Shown piece after piece: positions 27,489 through 38,018 of a stretch of 64,000 nucleotides of DNA; the stretch's first letter is position 1, and each line of letters begins with the position of its first letter. A program made the translations under genes and the position numbers. The DNA lies in assembly GCA_038501785.1 (NCBI GenBank), contig JBAMJR010000039.1:6796501-6860500 (forward strand). Direction: 5' to 3'. The notes below the pieces were generated by a model. That model worked only from the letters and a program-made list of their open reading frames with translations, had not been told where the DNA came from and did not search any database. Origin of the DNA: Myoxocephalus aenaeus. Taxonomy: Eukaryota; Chordata; Actinopteri; Perciformes; Cottidae.

Positions 27489-27524
<36 letters not shown>

Positions 27525-29566
27525 GGATCAGTGAGTTTAATTGTGATTCAAGGACAGTTTCAGGTGTCCTCTTACTCACGGCTACTTGTCCTTGTTCCTT
27601 TGAGAAGTAGGCAGCGACGTCTTTGAGGGCAGCTGATGCACAGGCCCTGAAAGAGAAGGTACACTCGTACTGGTAAAGGAGCAAAAACTGCAAATATATG
27701 ACTGCATGGTGAATCTGGCACGAGAAATGACAAATCAGACCACATAAAGCCAATAATAACAATAAATTATATTTACTTGCGGATCCTCATGGCCTCCTCA
27801 TTGTCAGGTTTAAAGAACTCAAAGTTCTTATAGATCTTGACAGCCTCTCTGCGGTACTGGCCCACGTTAAACACTGGTTGGAGTAAGAAACAGAGAGGTT
27901 TAAAAGAAATACAGTACAATACAATGATTTTATATTTTAATTAACATTGAAACAGTCAATTCCTTGTCTCTGTCATACATGTTTATGATCAGAATTCAAG
28001 GATTCACTTTGAAAACTGACTTTTTGTAGGCACTCCGATCCAGTTCAGGTAGCGAGTGAGCTTCTTGGAGATGTATGTCTTTCCTCTGGCCGGCAACCCC
28101 ACCATCACAATCAGTGTGGGAGAGTTACAGAACTGAGGCACCGAGGCTGAGATGAAGACAAATGCACAAAAACATAAGTTACTGAATGCTGCTGATGTTG
28201 AAATGTAAGCGATATTGTTGCGAATCATTCAGTAGAAGAGCATCAAGCCTTGTGTCCTATGGGTTAAATGAGAGTCACGTACAACTCTGTGAGGCCCTGT
28301 GCTGCAGGACATGTGTTCATGGTGTCGCTGCCAAGGTAATCTTCATTAAGAGAGAGAATAACAGATCCAAGGTGCAGCTCAAATGTCTCTCTAGTGTTGT
28401 GAGTCACACGGCCTATCTGCTGGTCTTTGGCAGCACCTGACACGGGAACCTGTCCAACCAACCACCAACAAATCTAAATCATCACTTAAACAAGACATAC
28501 AAACTAATGACATTTGCAAATAGTCAAATACACCCTGAAAGATGTGTCCGACGTTTACTAACCGGATAATTGTCTTCCTCCTCGGGTAGTCACATCTTAG
28601 AAACAACCAGAACAGCACAGTGTACTGCGCCATATGGCCGACAATCACATGAGGAAAACCCTCCTAATCTCCAAGTGTGTGAAAATGTCAGTGTAGTGTC
28701 TTCCCTGCAGGTGTTTTTCAACTCAGCCCAGCTTTACTCAACTAATGTTCCCAATATAACACCATTATACTTCAAATATAAGGCTTTGATTCAGACTGTC
28801 ACTACACTACAACACTACATTGCAATTATTTTATAAAGCTACAGTAAAGAAAACAGAGGCAACGTTGTAGAAGGACCTCTGATATAAATCAGCTTTCTCT
28901 GCTCAGAAATTTCCTACACAAATCTGCCGTACATTTAAAGAGTTTGCGTATCTCTTAACCAGTCATGACCGGGTTCTTCCACGCTTGTCTAAAAAAAAAG
29001 AGGCAGTTATTTATAAGGCAGACTGCAGGGCCGCTTGCCAGTTAGCTGTACGCCAAAAAACAACCCGGATGGTCCGTGAGAGTCTATGCAGGGACAAGGA
29101 GAGCATCCAGGCGGTTCGATTATGAATGGAGTATGCTGCGTCAGCAAAATGCTCAAAGGCCCACGTCAGACACTGAACAGAGAGCCAACTCAGACCTGGC
29201 TTGGTCAAGCTCGGCTGTCATCCCATGACAGCCTCTTTGTCTCTCAGACTGCTGCCTGCATTCCCCCGAACCGGACTGAGCTCAGTCCTGAAGGATTCAG
29301 AAGTATGAAACACACCTATGACTGTTGAAAGTGTGCAAGCAAACACCATAGCTTCATCTGAAACAAGAATGAGTTAAAGTAGTGGCAGAACAACAGCAGC
29401 AAGACAGAATAGATCATGTTTCTTTCTCCATTCAGGCTGAGCCAGGGTTTTCACTGCACTTACATCCTCTCCTGCGGTTCAAGTTGCAGCCCATCCATGG
29501 CACCCAGATCTTGAGCAGAGGAGTCTGGGTGAGTTTTTTCTGCTCTGTGTTAATTTTGAGAGCCAT
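21104..29566 (-). CDS. pfkfb1: 6-phosphofructo-2-kinase / fructose-2,6-bisphosphatase 1
   Basis: Fourteen coding exons from high to low: 29464-29566, 28021-28146, 27777-27873, 27580-27646, 26827-26901, 26408-26464, 26203-26324, 25868-26075, 24819-24965, 24507-24611, 22626-22755, 22464-22526, 22315-22379, 21104-21163. Total 1425 nt, 474 aa (human PFKFB1 has 471). The enzyme makes and degrades fructose 2,6-bisphosphate, the main allosteric switch between glycolysis and gluconeogenesis. Kinase Walker A GLPARGKT is at residues 51-58; bisphosphatase RHGE is at 261-264 with the phosphohistidine at H262. N-terminal RRRGSS (31-36) keeps the PKA site of the liver isozyme. VWTSHMKRTIQTAEALG and the end NVDINRNPEEALVTVP are PFKFB1-type; PFKFB3 has a different, longer tail. 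Exon 1 lies 1.3 kb upstream and was recognised from LTQTPLLKIWVP. The ATG at 29566 fits family length; an in-frame upstream Met at 29629 is unlikely. Confidence 0.93.
22125..22216. repeat. Tc1/mariner-like 3' end remnant
   Basis: Ends with GTGATTACTTTTGCAAGGCACTGTA-type sequence (GCAAGGCACTGTA at 22206-22218), typical of the termini of fish Tc1 elements. The other end is not identifiable. Intronic in pfkfb1. Confidence 0.45.
22945..23090. repeat. Dispersed repeat with TTAGCTTAGCTTAGC core
   Basis: Contains AGTTAGCTTAGCTTAGCTTA then AAAGACTGGAAACAGGAGG and CAGCTAGCCTTGTTCTGTCC. A related inverted block lies at 23450-23625. Intronic in pfkfb1. Confidence 0.55.
23110..23295. repeat. Dispersed fish repeat (GTATTTAATCGAGTACTGTAC)
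   Basis: Same block order as the other family copies: GATGGAAAGTGTATTTAATC, GTACTTAAGTACAATTTTGA, then TAGGACTGCAACATATTTC. Intronic in pfkfb1. Confidence 0.55.
23654..24425. mobile_element. Non-autonomous hAT-type transposon with intact 8-bp TSD
   Basis: A 772 bp element bounded by an exact 8-bp target-site duplication CTCTAGTG (23646-23653 and 24426-24433). The left end starts CAGTGATTCTCAAC and the right end, read in reverse, starts CAGTGGTTCTCACATTCTCA. CAGTG(A/G)TTCTCA ends with an 8-bp TSD are typical of the hAT superfamily. No transposase frame is present. It lies in a pfkfb1 intron. Its left end contains a perfect 64-bp palindrome, reported separately. Confidence 0.85.
23655..23718. 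repeat. Perfect 64-bp palindrome at the hAT element's left end
   Basis: A 32-nt arm, AGTGATTCTCAACTGGTGGG followed by TCGCGACCCACT, is followed at once by its exact reverse complement. The centre is ACTAGT. There is no spacer, so the strand can fold into a full hairpin. Confidence 0.95.
25015..25165. repeat. Dispersed fish repeat (GTGAAATGTAACGAAGTACA)
   Basis: Carries GTAACGAAGTACATTTACTC, AAGTACTGTACTTCAGTACA and CTTCACTACATTTATTTGAA. One of the clearest copies of the family. A related piece lies at 25660-25770. Intronic in pfkfb1. Confidence 0.65.
26605..26815. repeat. Dispersed repeat with ATGCTAAGCTAAGTTAA core
   Basis: Runs from CAATAATCTCACACTTTGGG through CCAGTCTTTATGCTAAGCTA to TTTCCCAAAAAGTCCAACTT. 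Related to the copies at 22945 and 57795. It directly precedes a pfkfb1 exon. Confidence 0.5.
27108..27270. repeat. Tc1/mariner-like remnant
   Basis: Begins TACACTGCCATGCAAAAGTT, which matches the usual fish Tc1 terminal sequence TACACTGCC-T-CAAAAGTTTGGG. The remainder is degenerate and AT-rich. Intronic in pfkfb1. Confidence 0.45.
27490..27522. repeat. (CA)n microsatellite
   Basis: About 16 CA units, 58 bp below the end of a pfkfb1 exon. Confidence 0.95.
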
Positions 29567-31440
29567 GAGGCCTGAGTGGCAGGTGGAGGAGTGAGCGTGA
29601 ACGACTGAGGCTCTGTGATCTGTGTGCATGTGTGTGCTTCACTGAGCACTACCTACTGCAGGTCAGCTGACTGTTGCTAAGGAGGGGTGCTTGGTAGGCA
29701 GGAGGCAGGGGGGGGGAGGACCTGAGGCCATGCTGCCTCTCAGTCTGTTTCAAGATTTTTAAAAAGGCCCGAGGGGAGCTGCCAGAATCATTATGGTGTC
29801 AGACAGTAGAGAAGCATTCACATCCACCATCCTGTACATCCTGGTTTCTCAGTTAGAGTATAAGCAACAGAGGCATCTGAGACAAGTATAAGAGAGGTGG
29901 AAACCTCCCTGAAATTGAGATGAGCACAGTTACAGATACTGAACAGGCTGTGTGGTGATTTTCCTTTCTTCACCACACATTTTCCTTTCAGGCTGTGTGG
30001 TGATTTTCCTTTCTTACCACTAGAGGGCAGTTTGAACCTTAATCTTAAATCTAGGTCGCTGGAAGAAGGGTCATTTATTGTTAAGGACATTTGGAAATGT
30101 TGTGTGGAAACTGGGCGTTTCTAAATTCTGCTAATTGGCTAACTCACCCCAGTTAAGCTACCACAATATAAATAGGCATATACTTAAAATAACTGCATTC
30201 AAAATTGGAATGCAATCAAAGTACTCATTCTGTACATGTGTTCCTTTTCGTGAATATATCTTGCATTACTCTATTGCTGATACTGATACAAACAACATTT
30301 AAATGGAGCTAATATTGACTACTTTATGTAATGTTGGGTAGTGTAAGAAAAAATAGGTTTAAATAGCGCTCCTAGTGAGAGCTATTGTGTATTATAATGA
30401 GTGTACATGTTGGAGGGTCAAGACAAATAAATAACTCTGTATGGATTATGCAGTATCAAATGAATGACACTGTATGGATTATGCAAATGCACCAATTAGA
30501 ATTATGGGACGTATTAGATGATTGTGGAAAGATTTCCAGAAAACATCAGGCCCACCAAATAAATTACACAGCCTGAAGATTGGAGGAGATAACAAGGTAT
30601 GTGTCTGTGTGAGGGTTGCAAATAGTCGTGACTTGATCTACGCCGGTCTGGGGATATCTTTTGTATGTTTTGTGTAGTTATTAGTGTGATTCAATTTGTA
30701 ATTGTGTTTGCTGTACTTTTTATATAAATCATTTTATTGTAACTGGAACCATCGATTTAGCTCTATTTTGTGGACGCAACCTCATGGCTGAGGGAGCTCT
30801 CCTGAGGAAGGCCGAACACGACAGTAGTTAAAATTATAAAAAGACATAATATTTTACTAACTGATCATATAAAAATGTAAACTCTACTACTCCCTCTGAA
30901 ATGTATGAAATAACACAAAAAGTTATCCTGCAAAACTATACTGAAAGGTGCTGAATTCCAAATTCAGAGCATTAAAAGCTCAACTGAAACTATTTGCAAT
31001 TTAAAGATATAGAGGAGTAATGTTGACCCGACCACTGAATGAAGAAAACGTTGACTTGAAGAACAGCAACAATGTAATTTGATGCTTTTTAAGACCAGAT
31101 GTCTCCAGAGACATCAGCTCTCTGAGCAGAACATCTTCCAAACTAGCCAAATACTGAAAATCCCAAAAGAAAGGGTCACTTAGGGCCCTTAGGTCAAACC
31201 TTAATGCCACTCACTCCATTAATCTCAAATGGGAATAATCATCAACATGATTTTGTCTAACAGGCAGTTGCTCTTGGGCAGTGATAGCCAATAATGGCCA
31301 GTGTTTCCTGTTTTTGCATGAGCTCGACCAATTAGAGGAGGTACTGTATATGTTATTCTAATGGGTGTTTGCCTGGCAGCAGTGCAGCATGTCCTCCAAG
31401 GGGGACTGGAGTTGGACTCTTCCCACTACTCTCCAGCTAT
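29567..31440. other. pfkfb1 5' region and spacer
   Basis: The pfkfb1 promoter should lie just above 29566. A 26-bp direct repeat starting AGGCTGTGTGGTGATTTTCC occurs at about 29944 and 29993. Open frames at 30385-30576 (plus) and 31001-31210 (minus) match no family. I see no gene. Confidence 0.4.
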
Positions 31441-31565
<125 letters not shown>

Positions 31566-34500
31566 TCAGCTTGCAGAATCTTATCCTAATGTGTTCGAGT
31601 TGCAGGACCTGGTTTGAGCATCTGGCACTTTTACTGTATCATGAAGTCACATTGTTACCACACGTGCATGTAAGTGTGCCAAGTATTACTTCCTGTAAAC
31701 AAAGCAACTGAAAGGAATATAAAAAAGAAACAATGAAGTCTTTTAAAAATAGCTGGCAACTCTCTTGACTTCCTGTCTGTTTCTGACTATGTATATGTGC
31801 AGTTGTGTAACGAAACAAGGACATTACTGCATTGCTGCATACAGCTAGCACTATATGGCACAAGTCTATTTTTACTCGCATATCATATCCGTGTTGCACT
31901 CACTCCGTTTGAACATATTAAAGACATTACTGTCTTTAATGTTTTTTTTTAAATCTTTTAATCTTTTCTATATTTATCTTGTTTACTGTATATTGTGTGG
32001 GTAAAAGTACGAAGAGCAAAGTGAAACTGGAGTCAAATTCCATGTATGTGCAAACTTACATGGCCATTAAAGCTGATTCTTTTGATTCTGATCCTGATCT
32101 ATGGCCAGCATGTATCACATAGTAGTAGAAAACGTGCTGGAACATGTCTTCCAGTGTATTGTTTTGGCATGTGCTCTGCAGAGGCGGTTCATTTGTGAAC
32201 TCACCTGCACTGTCACACCTGCGGAGCCTCACATGTTCCAGCGGGAGAAACTCCATTCTGCTCTATAGTCCAATGGAGCAACCAGCAGAGCGGCTAAAAG
32301 ACCATCGACACACTGGATTATGTGGTCAGTGGCAACAGGGCTTTTTAAAGAAACTAAACCCCTCTGCCCGAAGTATTCACAACCCACCCCCACAACTTGG
32401 AGCCCTCTCTTTTCACGCCACATGTGACATACGATAGTAGCAGCCTGGCCTTGTCCTTTAATGTTTGCCAGGGCCAGAGTTCACAACGTACACACACGGG
32501 GAGGAAGGAGCTGCACTCAAGAGGGCGAATCCCAACGTGTGCAAAGGTCGGCAAGAAGCCGATTGTCGTTGCAAGGGAAGACAACATTCATGTGCGCAGA
32601 CTCATCGTGCATGTGCGGTTTGATGAGCAGCAGTGAGGGAATTATTGTCAGCTGTGCGGTGTCAACAAATGGAGAGGGGGTTATTTGAGATCAAAACCCA
32701 AAGGTTCAGATATGATTTTAAAGTGATGCACCGCATTATGTAATCTTTAAAGTAAAGTACAGATCCATCATGGTGACTTTAATATACTGACTTTGTGAGA
32801 CATATGGCATGTCCCAAATCCATACTACATACTAATTATTTACAGTCCATACTAATTTTTACAGTATACTGGTACAGTTAGTGTAAGACATTTTAATCAA
32901 TTTATACAAACAGGAAATACTACAATATGAGGATAATATTGTGACAAAATAAAGTAAACTCGTGCATACTAAATATGGTCTATTTTTAAAACTTTTAATT
33001 TACAATCATTTGTATCCTCTTTCTGAAGCTAACTCACCATCCACAATTTATTGAAAAAAATAAATCCCCTTCACATATTCAGTAGTAAACCCCAACAGCT
33101 ATAGATATACTTTGATGTGGATGATGGATCAGTGGAGTTCAATCAGGAGAGACTCGTTCCGAATTCACAATAATTGTATTCCGTTGGTATAACAATGAAT
33201 AGTACAACAATGAATAGTGCAAAGTCTTTGGCGCTCGGACTCTATCCTGAACCAGGATAAACAAGGGGCAGTGACGCTGAGTTCTGACCCGGCAGAATCC
33301 CCCCTGGAGTCCAGACACTGGTGGTGGTGGTGAAGAAGGGTGTTGCTGTCCTCCAGTGCTGAGTGAGGAGTTGACTGCCTGCTGCCTGGAGGTGACTGGG
33401 GTGGAGGAGGGTCGCATTCATTTCCGCGCTGAAATGACAACTGACAGCAGCAGAGTAGCACACCTTTAAAGTTTGACAGCAACGATCTGATTGGCTTAGA
33501 GACACCGTGATGCATTTGGTTGGTTGCTTACAAGTGGACGCCCCCCCTCAGATCAGCTGCTACCGCAATGACTAAATAGACTGAGATATATGAACGACCC
33601 GTAGTGTAGGGTCTTCCTTCCTGAACTACCGCTAAGCTCCATTTCCCTTTTCAAATAACCACGTTGGTGGTGAGTGAATCCCTCTTTGGCACAGCCTCAA
33701 CAATAACCCTCCAGACGTTTGTATAACATGTGGTTCAAAGCAGAGAAGACTAAAGTTACCTGGTTAGGCAATGTGCTCCGAACTCAAAGGTCATCCACAG
33801 AACGAGGTCATCCACAGACATATGGAGACATTGTATTGATTGCTTGAAGTAGGAACTAAGTTACAATTCTGTACTCTTTGAAAAAGAAACATAATTTTGA
33901 CCCCAGTATAAACAAAGCTATACATTGATTTGTGCATGTGTGTGGGGAGGAAAGATATGATAAGAGTCATGTCTTTTACTTTTTCTGAAAACCTAAAGAG
34001 ATTATTGATGTGCAGTGATAGAGGGTAGAGATTACATTGTTGTTGGGTTTGAATGCATCAGACCTGTTGTATCACCCTTCTGATATATATCTGTGAAATT
34101 CTGCATTCCGGAAGTTTGTGAAATGATATCCAGATGGCTGTTTTGCTTAACTGGGAAGAAAAATGGGCGGAGGGTTGAGAAGGGACCTCCGCATGGTTGC
34201 ATTTGCTTGGATAAACAGAGAGGAGAATGGTTCAGTGAGGGATATGTAGAGTTATACATTCACTTGTATTTTGACCAGCAGCTCAGCAGGACAGTCCATT
34301 GATTGACTGGTCTCTTTTTGGTCCGAGTGAGAAGTCACAGAGGTCTGAGGTGAGGAGATGTTTTACTAACAAACTGCCTGTTGCTGCAGGATTGCTAAGT
34401 GTTTTCTTTTCTTTTAAGAGTGTTCAGCGTTTCATATTTAAAAAACAGTCCTGCTTGTTTTTTATATAAGACGTTGCATCTTTATTGTAACATTGCAACA

Positions 34501-35376
34501 GACTACTGATGCAAAGAAAACCATCACAAAAATGCACCAATTTTGGAGTCTTTTATGTGCCATTTTACTTGTATTATCAAACTGATTCTACAGTAAACCT
34601 CAGTCAAGTAGGGCATCTAAGCTAAGGTTTTGCTGTGTTGTGCATTTTGCAATGGTGTGTGGTTGTGACCTAAATTACAGTTTCGTATGAAGTGATCATT
34701 TGCAGACAAACCATCCAGGCCAGATTAATCATGCATTTGGTTTTGGACATGCATTTTTTCTGTTTGCTTTATCTTTAGTCTCCTTATTTCAATATTTTAC
34801 ATTTAAGACTTTGCAACAATACTTCATGCTTAGATAATACATGCATGCCTCTTTCATGCATCATGTGCACAAGGACTTTGACTTAGTTAATTAGTGCTGA
34901 ACATTACTTAACCGTTCCAGGAAAAAGAGAAAAAAATAACTGAGACACTGAACAAAGAGCAAACTGTAGCAGACGGTCATTAAGAAATACTGTAATGCAA
35001 AAGACTGAACATAACAAGCATAGATTACAAATCATTTTGTTTTACATGAGGAGTAGTTTTTGAGAGGCATTGGCAGAGCAAAGATATGAAACATGGGCTT
35101 CATTAGCCATTTGAACAAGCTCGACAGGGCTTTCTTTTATCCTCTTTACAACTTAATTGTTGTTGTTTTGTTTTTTACAAACTGCATATTTACTGGATAG
35201 TTTCCAGCAGCAGCAGGACGCTATTTTAACGCCATCTACTGTTTCAAATCAGCCCAAATCTTGCAAGGCAATTTCTAAGATAGATTCAACCACTTGGGAC
35301 TAATCTATGTCATGAAATAGAAGAATGTCAACGCCCTCCTCGCCTCTCCCAACGGCTTCTATCGTTTTTACTTTCA
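31566..35376. other. Intergenic spacer without recognisable genes
   Basis: No exon or RNA gene recognised on either strand. A stretch ending at 32095 (AAACTTACATGGCCATTAAAG followed by TGATTC-like repeats) resembles the 3' tail of a retroposed element. A similar tail occurs at 50800-50860. The short frames at 32144-32690 and 33139-33515 match no family. Confidence 0.4.
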
Positions 35377-35384
35377 TGCTACTG

Positions 35385-36388
35385 TAGGGTGACCATATCC
35401 ATAACACCAAAAAGGAGGACACTATTCGGTATTTTGCTGCGCGTCGGGCCTAACAACACCCTTGAACAGTACATTATTGTCGATACAGTACTGCCTCGAG
35501 TACCTTATTGCTTTTATAATACGGTTACCTGCGACTTTATAAACAGTAATAGTAAGCTTCTTTCAGCACAAAATAGTTGTAGCCACCAAACGTTGTGTAT
35601 CGCATTTCAGCGACAGAGAAAATAGTCCCGTATGTGTACGGGACGCACATACGAGACTATAAAACTGACTGGACTATAAAACTGACCGGTTGAAAGCAGG
35701 GTGGAGGATGACACTCAGCCACAAATGTAAAGAAGTGCTCTCGCTGCTTCTGTCCGTCTTTTCTCCGTCATTCTTCTCCTCCATGATGTTTAGAGAACTC
35801 ACCTCGCGTCGGGAAATTACCGACGTAATTATCTCTCACTGGAAATTATCAGGATTTTGTGATCAAACCCTTTTCATTCCTCATCTTAGTTTCCGGTGTT
35901 ATGCACTCGCTCCCCGCTAGCTAGTCTGCTCTCAGAGCGTTATCTGCTCTCCTGATGGTGAGCCGTATCAACGTTTGACTGTACAGCAGAAACAGGGACC
36001 ACAGATACATTATTCACCACTGACATTCTCATCAAAAGTCATTCCCCCCAAAACATCAAAGTTTACACCAAACATGTTTGTAACTGTCAAGCTTGAAATG
36101 ACAACTAATGGTCGCACAATTTAAATCTACCTGTTATTTTAAGTGATCACTGATATGGAACGCTCTAAATGTAAACAGGCTGTACAGTACTTTATGGCTG
36201 AATAAAGTACACCCTGTGACTCACTCTCAACCAATCAGAATGCTTGATTTGATCTACCCGTATTATAATTGCATATAAGGGGTGCAGTTTGATTTTATTA
36301 AGTGTGAAGAGAGGGGATGTGAGCCCTTTTTAATGTAATTGATCTCCTTGGAGCATACCCTGCTTTATCAATTAATTAATATGTATAT

Positions 36389-36446
<58 letters not shown>

Positions 36447-37306
36447 TATATGTAATATTCTTAATATGTAATTATTAATTGTAATTAACAATTAATGAAT
36501 ATGTATTTTATATATGTACTTATATATTTATATAGATACACATATAATTGCAATCAATTCGGTCAAAAGTAAAAAGACACCGCTGAAGTTCAAAGTAAAA
36601 GTTAAATTAAAACATTAAGTTATGAATCTTAACTTTTCCCTCCGTTAAACTGATGTAACGTTACTGTGAATAAATAATAAACTAATAAAGATTGCTCGTT
36701 AGATCCTCAAAACAGAATTATATCTCATGGTTAACCGCTACGGAGAAATCGGAGCCAGCGGATCATTTCTAAAAGTCCTGCCGGGATCAGGCTGCTCTCG
36801 GCGGGCAGCACAGCGCTGACGGCCCGGTGCTGCGGGACTCACGGTCCCTCAGCAGGAACTCAACTGGTCGCCGTATCTTTTTAAGTAGGGTGAATCTTGA
36901 ATAACCGATCACAGATTTGATGCTTAAACAACTAACTTCTCGCCTGAAAACATCCTAAAAGTACATGTTGTGACTCAACAACAGTAGTATTCAGAGAACG
37001 TCAACTTTCAGTTGTGAGTTTCCTCATCAAGTACAGAGAAGAACGCGTATTGAGAAATGGCCGCTGGAGACTTCTTAACGCTGATTGGCCAAGACTCATC
37101 AAAGATCTTCTATTACGAAGATCACGACCACTCCAATCTCAGAAACGCTGGCCGGCCAGTTCATATATTTTGATTTCAAAACAGTGAATTTCAAGTTTGC
37201 AGGTATGCAAAAAGGAGGACAAATACGCGTCCGGCTTGATGCTGCGCCGGACGCCGGACAGGGCATTGAAAATGTCCGGCCTAAATCCGGACGTCTGGTC
37301 ACCCTA
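35385..37306. mobile_element. hAT-type DNA transposon with 8-bp TSD
   Basis: A 1922 bp insertion bounded by an exact 8-bp duplication TGCTACTG (35377-35384 and 37307-37314). The left end is TAGGGTGACCATATCC and the right end, read in reverse, is TAGGGTGACCAGACGTCCGG. This is the classic pair of terminal inverted repeats of a fish hAT family. The interior has no intact transposase frame and includes a TA microsatellite (36392-36444). It ends about 0.7 kb upstream of the UGT start codon. Confidence 0.85.
36392..36444. repeat. (TA)n microsatellite
   Basis: About 26 TA units inside the 1.9 kb hAT-type element. Confidence 0.95.
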
Positions 37307-37382
37307 TGCTACTGTGAGGCATTGCAATCACAGCACAGCATAAACCTGTTCTCTATGAGGGGCCGTTTAGGCCATAACTATT

Positions 37383-37700
37383 GAGACACTCTCACACATA
37401 CTAATGAAACACTCGTACATTCACTATTAAACGCTCACTCACTACTGAAACACTCTCACACATACTAATGAAACACTCATACATTCACTATTGAAACGCT
37501 CTCACACTCACTACTGAAACACTCTCACACTCACTACTGAAACACTCTCACACATACTAATGAAACACTCATACATTCACTATTGAAACGCTCTCACACT
37601 CACTACTGAAACACTCTCACACACACTACTGAAACACTCTCACACATACTAATGAAACACTCATACATTCACTATTGAAACGCTCTCACACTCACTACAG
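37383..37700. repeat. Minisatellite with CTCACAC...CTACTGAAACA units
   Basis: Imperfect tandem array of roughly 20-nt units of the form ACTCTCACACATACTAATGA / AACACTCATACATTCACTAT, arranged in a higher-order period of about 60-120 nt. It begins directly after the hAT-type element's right flank and ends 0.3 kb before the UGT gene. There are no spacers of unique sequence, so it is not CRISPR-like. Confidence 0.85.
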
Positions 37701-38018
37701 TAGAGTTGGTGTGAACTCTGTGTGGGTTCATCACTTTGAGCAATGTCTTTCACATTACATGTATTAACTTTACCTATGCTACAGGTGTCTTACCTATTCT
37801 TTGAGATTCATGGGAAATAAATTATGTAACGACACAAAATTATAGTTTTTTTTAATATATATATAGTTGTCAGCTGGCCAGAAACAACTCCAAATGAATG
37901 CTGATATTGCTCCATGTCTGTTGGAAGAATAAATGGTCACTTAATGTCAATGACGATGTTCATGATAGTATGAACTGCAAATATTTGTTCAATAAAGTTC
38001 TGTGTCTCTTCTACAGTG

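Noticed and set aside
21104..29566. Alternative assignment as pfkfb3 or pfkfb4
   Set aside because: The C-terminus NVDINRNPEEALVTVP, the SHMKRTIQTAEALG stretch and the RRRGSS N-terminus are PFKFB1-type; no PFKFB3-type long tail is present.
31001..31210. 69-aa minus-strand frame with a protein-like composition
   Set aside because: No family resemblance and no supporting splice sites or neighbours; too short to call.
37383..37700. Regularly repeated array that resembles a CRISPR at first sight
   Set aside because: There are no unique spacers, the repeats vary and directly abut, and the window is vertebrate DNA. It is a minisatellite.
38016..38018. GTG start extending the UGT by one residue
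   Set aside because: GTG is not a normal start in vertebrates and falls across the splice acceptor (CTACAG ends at 38016). The ATG at 38019 is used instead.
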